From JAAZMX01 sp035388025 (GTDB taxonomy: Bacteria > Patescibacteriota > Patescibacteriia > UBA2196 > GWA2-42-15): 10,846 bases of DNA. This document shows positions 6,315 to 10,846 of the stretch, piece by piece. The stretch is from NCBI GenBank assembly GCA_035388025.1, contig DAOOPA010000031.1, positions 1 to 10,846 on the forward strand, in the 5' to 3' direction. The position numbers and the translations under genes are program-made. Positions within the stretch are counted from its first letter, which is position 1; the number at the start of each line of letters is the position of its first letter. Below the pieces are notes generated by a model. The model saw only the letters and a program-made list of their open reading frames with translations. It was not told the origin of the DNA and ran no database searches.

Positions 6315-7356
6315 ATACTCCTTTGTCTAAGAGAAAAATGATAATACCGGTGATGGAAGTAACGCAGGAGATAACCCAGAAACGCATGACGATTTTGGTT
6401 TCGGGCCAGCCGAGGGCTTGGAAGTGGTGATGGATGGGAGAAGAGAGAAATATTTTTTTGCCGTGGCGGAGTTTTTTGGAGAGCATCTGTAAAATAACAG
6501 ACAAGGATTCAACCACAAAGAGAAAACCGATAACCAAGAGTAGGAGCGCTTGATTGGTGAGCATGGCAACGATGCCCAAAGTGACCCCAAGAGCCATAGC
6601 GCCGGTATCGCCCATAAAAAAACGGGCGGGGTTGATATTAAACCACAGAAAGGCCAAAAGCGCCCCAATAATCACGCCGCACAGGGCGGCTAGATTTGTT
6701 TTACCCTGTATCAGGGCGATAGCGCCAAAAGCGGCAAAGGCGGACAACAGGGTGCCGCCGGCTAGTCCGTCCAGGCCATCAATTTCATTGACCGAGAAGG
6801 CAGTAGCCACGATGACAAAAATAAAAATCGGAATGTACCAACCGCCGATAAAGAGATCGCCGACAAAAGGAACGTGAAAAATATCCCAACCGAGTTTGAA
6901 ATAAAACCAATAAGCGCCCACTGCGGCGATGACCGTATAGATAAGCAGTCGGTGCTTCATCCGCAGTCCGCCTTTGCCCTGACTGCGAATGTCAATAAAA
7001 TCATCAACTAAACCAACCAGAGCCGTGGCGACTAGACAACTAAGAGGTAGGATTGTTTCCGGGCGAGTAAGAAAATTTAGAAAGCCGAGACCAGTATCGG
7101 GAAATAAATAATCCAAATAGAAGAATAAAAGCGCCAAAATAAGGGTGGTGAACCAAATAAGAATGCCGCCCATGGTCGGAGTGCCGCCCTTGTGTTCATG
7201 CAGAGATGAGAAGATCGGAGTGGCACCGGTATTTCTGATAGACTTACCAAGTTTATATTTATATAAATAATGAGTGAGTAGAGGAGTCAAAAGAAAAGCC
7301 AACACAAAGGAGAGAGTGGAGAGGATAAGTATTTTTATCAGATACAGTTCATTCAT
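6313..7356 (-). CDS. mraY: Phospho-N-acetylmuramoyl-pentapeptide transferase (MraY)
   Basis: MraY is the integral-membrane enzyme that transfers phospho-MurNAc-pentapeptide from UDP to undecaprenyl phosphate, making lipid I, the first membrane step of peptidoglycan synthesis. The 347-residue length and multi-helix pattern are normal. Family motifs are all present: GGTPTMGGILI (57-67), the Mg-binding LVDDFID (116-122, D118/D119), GLRMKHRL (130-137), NEIDGLDGLAGG (190-201), FFMGDTGAMALG (246-257, catalytic D250) and SSPIHHHFQALGWPE (305-319). The gene starts 3 bases after the stop of the small membrane protein upstream, implying translational coupling, since no Shine-Dalgarno sequence is visible. 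In many bacteria mraY sits between murF and murD in the dcw cluster; here it is apart from these genes, at least within this window. The presence of MraY argues for a peptidoglycan wall. Confidence 0.97.
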   Translation of the reverse strand: MNELYLIKILILSTLSFVLAFLLTPLLTHYLYKYKLGKSIRNTGATPIFSSLHEHKGGTPTMGGILIWFTTLILALLFFYLDYLFPDTGLGFLNFLTRPETILPLSCLVATALVGLVDDFIDIRSQGKGGLRMKHRLLIYTVIAAVGAYWFYFKLGWDIFHVPFVGDLFIGGWYIPIFIFVIVATAFSVNEIDGLDGLAGGTLLSAFAAFGAIALIQGKTNLAALCGVIIGALLAFLWFNINPARFFMGDTGAMALGVTLGIVAMLTNQALLLLVIGFLFVVESLSVILQMLSKKLRHGKKIFLSSPIHHHFQALGWPETKIVMRFWVISCVTSITGIIIFLLDKGV

Positions 7357-7359
7357 ATT

Positions 7360-7722
7360 TTAGGAGTTTAAAAGAATAATGAGAACGGAAATAATCGCTA
7401 GAAAAAATTGGATAGCTAGCGAGGTAAACAATAAAAAATAGGAAATGATATTTGCTTTCAGGAAGAGCCAGCGGGCCAGGAGGGTATTGATAACAAAAAT
7501 CACCAAACCAGTAAAAGGCAATAAAAAGACCGACCACCAAGGGCCGATCAGATCAACACCAAAGTAGATAGAATAGCGGAGATAGAGCGGTTCAACTTGA
7601 GGTTGAATGCCGCGGTAAAGCAGGAAGAAGTAGATAGCCGTCAAAAAAAGGGAACACAAAAGACAAACTTTCACTATTTTATCTTGTAGAAATAGGCTGT
7701 TGCGCAAAGAGGGGAAAAACAT
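7360..7722 (-). CDS. small three-helix membrane protein of unknown function, upstream of mraY
   Basis: A 120-residue hydrophobic protein. Membrane segments are predicted by eye at about 17-36, 62-80 and 92-117, with a short loop between the first two helices that reads EPLYLRYSIYFGVDLIGPWW (44-63). That loop, rich in aromatic residues and glycine, is the most distinctive segment. I have the impression of similar proteins in other Patescibacteria, but I cannot confirm this or assign a domain. There is no signal peptide cleavage site or catalytic motif. It is the first gene of the operon, its ATG lying only a few bases after the predicted transcript start, and its stop is 3 bases from the mraY start. 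The tight link suggests a role in envelope synthesis or in supporting MraY, but that is inference from position only. Confidence 0.75.
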   Translation of the reverse strand: MFFPSLRNSLFLQDKIVKVCLLCSLFLTAIYFFLLYRGIQPQVEPLYLRYSIYFGVDLIGPWWSVFLLPFTGLVIFVINTLLARWLFLKANIISYFLLFTSLAIQFFLAIISVLIILLNS

Positions 7723-7734
7723 AAAGATAATTTT

Positions 7735-7763
7735 ATTATATAAAAATCAATAGAATAAGGCAA
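7735..7763 (-). promoter_or_regulatory. promoter of the membrane protein-mraY-PHP operon
   Basis: On the minus strand TTGCCT (7763-7758, 4 of 6) and a perfect TATAAT (7740-7735) are separated by 17 bp. The expected transcript start is near 7728, only about 6 bases before the ATG at 7722, which would make the first gene nearly leaderless. Confidence 0.65.
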
Positions 7764-7916
7764 GAGAGGAAATAGAGGTCGCAGGATCAACGGGCTAAAT
7801 TGGGGATTAAGCGGTTAATTCGGAGTTATAAAATGAGGAGGAAGCAGGGGCGAGACAAGAGGACAAATAATTTGTTAAGGCAGTCCGGCGGTTGGTTGGT
7901 TGATTTAAATGTTTTG

Positions 7917-7925
7917 TGTTATAAT
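7917..7925 (+). promoter_or_regulatory. extended -10 promoter of the pilB-pilC unit
   Basis: TGTTATAAT (7917-7925) is a consensus TATAAT preceded by the TGn element of extended -10 promoters. A poor -35-like TTGGTT (7896-7901) lies 18 bp upstream. Expected transcript start is near 7932, leaving about 24 bases of A-rich leader before ATG 7956, with no Shine-Dalgarno sequence. Confidence 0.6.
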
Positions 7926-7955
7926 AAAATTGAAAAAGTTTAAAATAAAATAAAT

Positions 7956-9677
7956 ATGATCAACGAGAGTGAATTCATTAAAGACCTAACGGCGACAAAA
8001 ATTTTATCACCGGCGGAAATTAATAAATTTAATAAAGAAGCTCAAACCAAAGACACGCCGCTTCTGGATTATCTATTAGAAGAAAAGTTAGCCAAGGAAG
8101 AGGAGGTTTTTGGTAAAATCGCCAAGATTAAGGGCGTGCCTTTTGTGGACTTGTCTACGGAAACGATCAGAAAAGATATTCTTCAGGTGGTGCCAGAGCC
8201 AATCGCCCAATCGCATAGCGTGGTGGCTTTTGATAAAAAGGGAGATGTTTTTCGAGTGGCGACCCTAGATCCGACCGACTTGCAGACCTTTGCTTTTTTG
8301 GAAAAGAAAATAGAGGCACCATTGGAGATTTATTACACTACGCCAAGTTCAATCGCCAACGTTTTAAAGCAATATCATCGGAGTCTGAGGGCGGAATTTG
8401 AAAAGATCACCAAGCAGGAGGGGAGTGAGGGCGAAGAAAACGAAAAATTAAAAGAAATGGCCGAAGATTTGCCGATTGTCAGGGTCGTGGATACTCTTTT
8501 GGAATACGCGATTTTTGAAGGGGCTTCCGATATTCATATTGAGCCAGGAGAGAAGGAGGTAATTATTCGCTATCGAGTGGATGGTGTTTTGCGCGAGGTG
8601 ATGACTTTGCCCAAGAAAGTACACCCGGGTCTGGTGGCAAGGATAAAGATACTGTCCAATTTAAAGCTTGATGAACACCGATTGCCGCAGGATGGACGTT
8701 TCAAGATTGAGACGGAAGATTACAAAATATCCTTTCGTGTTTCCGTGATCCCTATTTTTGACGGGGAAAAAATTGTCATGCGTCTTTTGAACGAGTCTAA
8801 TAAGATTTTGACCCTAGAACAATTGGGTTTTCAGGATACGGCCCTGGCGGCCATCAGGCGCAACATTGAAAAGCCAAACGGCATGGTTCTTGTAACCGGT
8901 CCGACCGGCTCTGGCAAAACAACGACCTTGTACACAATTTTGAACATGCTTAATAAACCGGGAGTTAATATTACAACCATTGAAGACCCGATTGAATATC
9001 GCATGGCGGGGGTTAATCAGTCACAAGTCAATCCCAAAATTGGTTATACTTTTGCGTCAGGGTTGCGCGCTTTTTTGCGTCAAGACCCCAATATTATTAT
9101 GGTGGGAGAAATTAGAGACACGGAAACGGCGGATATTGCCATTAACGCGGCCATGACCGGACACTTAGTTTTGGCGACCTTGCATACCAATGATGCGGCG
9201 ACAGCCTTGCCAAGACTGCAAGACATGAAGATTGCTTCATTTTTAATCGCTTCAACCGTGAATATCATCGTGGCCCAGAGACTGGTGCGTAGAATTTGTC
9301 CAAATTGTATTCAAAAATATAAATTATCGGCGGATATAATCAAGGAGTTGGAAGAATCTTTTGATTTAAAAAATATCATGGAGGTCTATAAAAGAAATAA
9401 TCTGATCAAGGGGACTGTCAGCTGGCGAGAGTTGGAATTTTATAAGGGTAAGGGTTGCAACCAGTGCAAGGATGGTTATAAAGGCCGGATGGGCATTTAT
9501 GAAGTTTTGGAGGTAACGCCAACTATCGGGGATTTGGTGCTCAAAGATTCTTCCTCGGAAGTGATAATGAGAAAAGCCAAAGAAGGCGGGATGATTACTA
9601 TGCTGGAAGACGGCTTTATTAAAGCGAAAAATGGCATCACGACAATCGAGGAAATAATGCGGGTGACTAAGGAATAA
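7956..9677 (+). CDS. pilB: PilB/GspE-type pilus or secretion assembly ATPase
   Basis: This 573-residue cytoplasmic hexameric ATPase powers extension of type IV pili or type II secretion pseudopili. An N-terminal GspE/MshEN-like domain spans about 8-145. A charged linker (about 150-170) follows, then the first catalytic subdomain with SDIHIEP (191-197) and YRVDGVLREV (206-215). The ATPase core has Walker A GPTGSGKT (315-322), the Asp box TTIEDPIEY (340-348), the Walker B region IIMVGEIRDTETADIA (380-395) with E385, and the His box TGHLVLATLHTNDA (401-414). Cysteine pairs CPNC (448-451) and CNQC (501-504) form the zinc-binding site found in PilB/GspE but not in the retraction ATPase PilT. The N-terminal domain and zinc site favour an assembly rather than a retraction motor. 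pilC follows after 55 bases, so this is the start of a pilus operon. PilB and GspE cannot be separated with certainty by sequence alone; the name is chosen for a pilus context. Confidence 0.94.
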   Translation: MINESEFIKDLTATKILSPAEINKFNKEAQTKDTPLLDYLLEEKLAKEEEVFGKIAKIKGVPFVDLSTETIRKDILQVVPEPIAQSHSVVAFDKKGDVFRVATLDPTDLQTFAFLEKKIEAPLEIYYTTPSSIANVLKQYHRSLRAEFEKITKQEGSEGEENEKLKEMAEDLPIVRVVDTLLEYAIFEGASDIHIEPGEKEVIIRYRVDGVLREVMTLPKKVHPGLVARIKILSNLKLDEHRLPQDGRFKIETEDYKISFRVSVIPIFDGEKIVMRLLNESNKILTLEQLGFQDTALAAIRRNIEKPNGMVLVTGPTGSGKTTTLYTILNMLNKPGVNITTIEDPIEYRMAGVNQSQVNPKIGYTFASGLRAFLRQDPNIIMVGEIRDTETADIAINAAMTGHLVLATLHTNDAATALPRLQDMKIASFLIASTVNIIVAQRLVRRICPNCIQKYKLSADIIKELEESFDLKNIMEVYKRNNLIKGTVSWRELEFYKGKGCNQCKDGYKGRMGIYEVLEVTPTIGDLVLKDSSSEVIMRKAKEGGMITMLEDGFIKAKNGITTIEEIMRVTKE

Positions 9678-9732
9678 ATAAAGAAGCAAGATATTTTGTT
9701 TTTAAATTAAATATATAGGTTAAAATAGAGTT

Positions 9733-10846
9733 ATGATTTTGGGGAGCGGACAAATCAACAATGAGCAGACATTATCGCAGCAAAAGGAGGGTAAGAAGGT
9801 TAAAAAATCTTTTTTAGACAGATTTTTCCACAGCATTAGTTTGCGTGATAAGATTTTTTTTGTACAAAATTTGCGCATCATGATCAAGGGTGGATTGTCT
9901 CTCGGAGCGGCGCTGCAAACAGTAGCCGAACAAATAAGCAATAAATATTTCAAAGAGGTGATTAACAGTGTTTGGCGAGAGGTGGAGTCCGGAGTGTCTT
10001 TTTCCCAGGCGTTGGAAAAATACCCCAAAATTTTTAGCGATCTTTTTGTTAATATGGTGAAATCAGGCGAGTTGTCAGGCAACTTGGAACAGGTGCTTGA
10101 GAGGTTGCACACCCAAATGAAACGGGATCATGATCTGATTTCCAGGGTGCGCGGCGCTATGATTTATCCAGCCGTGGTTTTGATAGCAATGGTCGGGATC
10201 GGTACGGCGATGATAATTTTTGTGGTTCCTAAGTTGATTGCTATTTTTGAGGAGTTTCGAGCCCAATTACCTTTGCCGACGCGGATTCTTATCAATGTCA
10301 GCAAATTTATTACCGGCCATGGAGTCGTGGTGGCTGGCAGTTTATTTATTTTTGTATTTTTGTTCATAAAATTCTATCGGAGCCAGCCGGGAAAAAGATT
10401 TTTTCATAAGTTATTTTTAAAATTGCCGATCATGGCCAATATTGTTAAAAAAATAAATTTGGCCCGTTTTTGCCGGACAGCTTCTTCGCTTTTAAAAACT
10501 GACATTCCCATTGTGCAGACTCTGAAAATAACTTCTTTGGTGGTCGGTAATATTTATTATCGGGCGGTTTTAGTTGACGCTTCGCAGAAGATCGCCAAGG
10601 GTTTGCAAATAAACAAGGTATTGTCAGCTTATCCAAAATTATTTTCTCCGACGGTGATTCAGATGCTCAAGGTGGGCGAAGAGTCGGGCGCAGTGGAGGA
10701 AGTGCTTGACGAGGTGGCGCAATTTTATGAAGAGGATATAAATCAAGTGATGGAGACCCTGCCTTCAATTATAGAGCCAATTTTGATCTTGTTTTTGGGC
10801 TTGGGTGTTGGGGGTATGGCTGTGGCTGTAATTATGCCTATGTATT
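9733..10846 (+). CDS. pilC: PilC/GspF-type inner-membrane platform protein (cut by right window edge)
   Basis: The frame from ATG 9733 stays open for 371 codons to the window edge. PilC/GspF sits in the cytoplasmic membrane and couples the assembly ATPase to pilin polymerisation. The family's internal duplication is clear. Domain 1 (about 37-167) contains SLRDKIFFVQNLRIMIKGG, SGVSFSQALEKYP and MVKSGELSGNLEQVLERL. Domain 2 (about 243-371) contains LARFCRTASSLLKTDIPI, KGLQINKVLSAYPKLFSP and MLKVGEESGAVEEVLDEVA. Membrane helices lie at about 145-166, 198-215 and 349-370. The last visible residues, AVIMPMY, normally lie only a few residues from the end of the protein, so it is almost complete. 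A basic stretch (KKVKKS) precedes domain 1. It starts 55 bases after pilB on the same strand without a terminator between, so it is probably cotranscribed. No clear Shine-Dalgarno sequence precedes the start. Confidence 0.93.
   Translation, partial: MILGSGQINNEQTLSQQKEGKKVKKSFLDRFFHSISLRDKIFFVQNLRIMIKGGLSLGAALQTVAEQISNKYFKEVINSVWREVESGVSFSQALEKYPKIFSDLFVNMVKSGELSGNLEQVLERLHTQMKRDHDLISRVRGAMIYPAVVLIAMVGIGTAMIIFVVPKLIAIFEEFRAQLPLPTRILINVSKFITGHGVVVAGSLFIFVFLFIKFYRSQPGKRFFHKLFLKLPIMANIVKKINLARFCRTASSLLKTDIPIVQTLKITSLVVGNIYYRAVLVDASQKIAKGLQINKVLSAYPKLFSPTVIQMLKVGEESGAVEEVLDEVAQFYEEDINQVMETLPSIIEPILILFLGLGVGGMAVAVIMPMY

Noticed and set aside
7833..7943. 36-codon frame (basic peptide) upstream of pilB
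   Set aside because: No ribosome binding site; it runs through the pilB promoter and has no recognisable motif. It is probably chance.
7723..7955. Possible riboswitch or small RNA in the gap between the mraY and pilB operons
   Set aside because: No strong hairpins with a T-run and no recognisable riboswitch core; the predicted leaders are too short for one.
9690..9732. Separate promoter for pilC (TTGTTT with TAAAAT)
   Set aside because: The spacing of 19 bp and the poor -35 match are unconvincing in such an A+T-rich stretch; cotranscription with pilB is simpler.
9720..10112. 130-codon open frame on the minus strand inside pilC
   Set aside because: It is antisense to the first GspF domain, which has clear family motifs.

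Overview
The window looks like a bacterial chromosome fragment from the Candidate Phyla Radiation (Patescibacteria), probably a Parcubacteria-type lineage. This placement is an inference. It rests on a SecD with a parvulin-like domain inside its periplasmic region, a small membrane protein with a conserved-looking central segment directly in front of mraY, A+T-rich leaders with almost no Shine-Dalgarno sequences, and a PilB/PilC pair. No rRNA, tRNA or other phylogenetic marker is present to settle it. I saw no CRISPR array, insertion sequence, tRNA or phage gene.

Left part (1-1713), cell-surface sugar genes. A GT4-type glycosyltransferase on the minus strand runs off the left edge. It diverges from a plus-strand UDP-glucuronate decarboxylase (UDP-xylose synthase) gene. 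The decarboxylase gene is broken by a single-base frameshift near 1522, and its last 63 codons continue intact in the next frame. The 89-bp gap between the two genes holds candidate back-to-back promoters sharing the palindrome GTATAC.

Middle (1715-4563), protein export. A strong sigma70-type promoter (TTGACA, 17 bp, TATGCT) starts immediately after the stop of the decarboxylase remnant. It drives secD and secF, which end at a clear Rho-independent terminator. SecD has about 150 extra residues in its first periplasmic domain. They hold a parvulin-type PPIase core whose usual first strand (the HIL motif) lies after the core instead of before it. This is the most unusual protein architecture in the window.

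4568-5398: a single-gene unit encodes a SAM-dependent methyltransferase with two CxxC pairs. It has its own possible promoter, the only strong ribosome binding site in the window, and a bidirectional terminator shared with the opposing operon.

5402-7763, minus strand, a three-gene operon read from right to left: a 120-residue three-helix membrane protein of unknown function, then mraY (lipid I synthesis for peptidoglycan), then a PHP-family phosphoesterase. Its promoter (TTGCCT, 17 bp, TATAAT) leaves only a few bases of leader before the first ATG.

7917-10846, plus strand, type IV pilus or type II secretion-like assembly: the PilB/GspE motor ATPase followed by the PilC/GspF inner-membrane platform protein. 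The second gene runs off the right edge and lacks only its extreme C-terminus.
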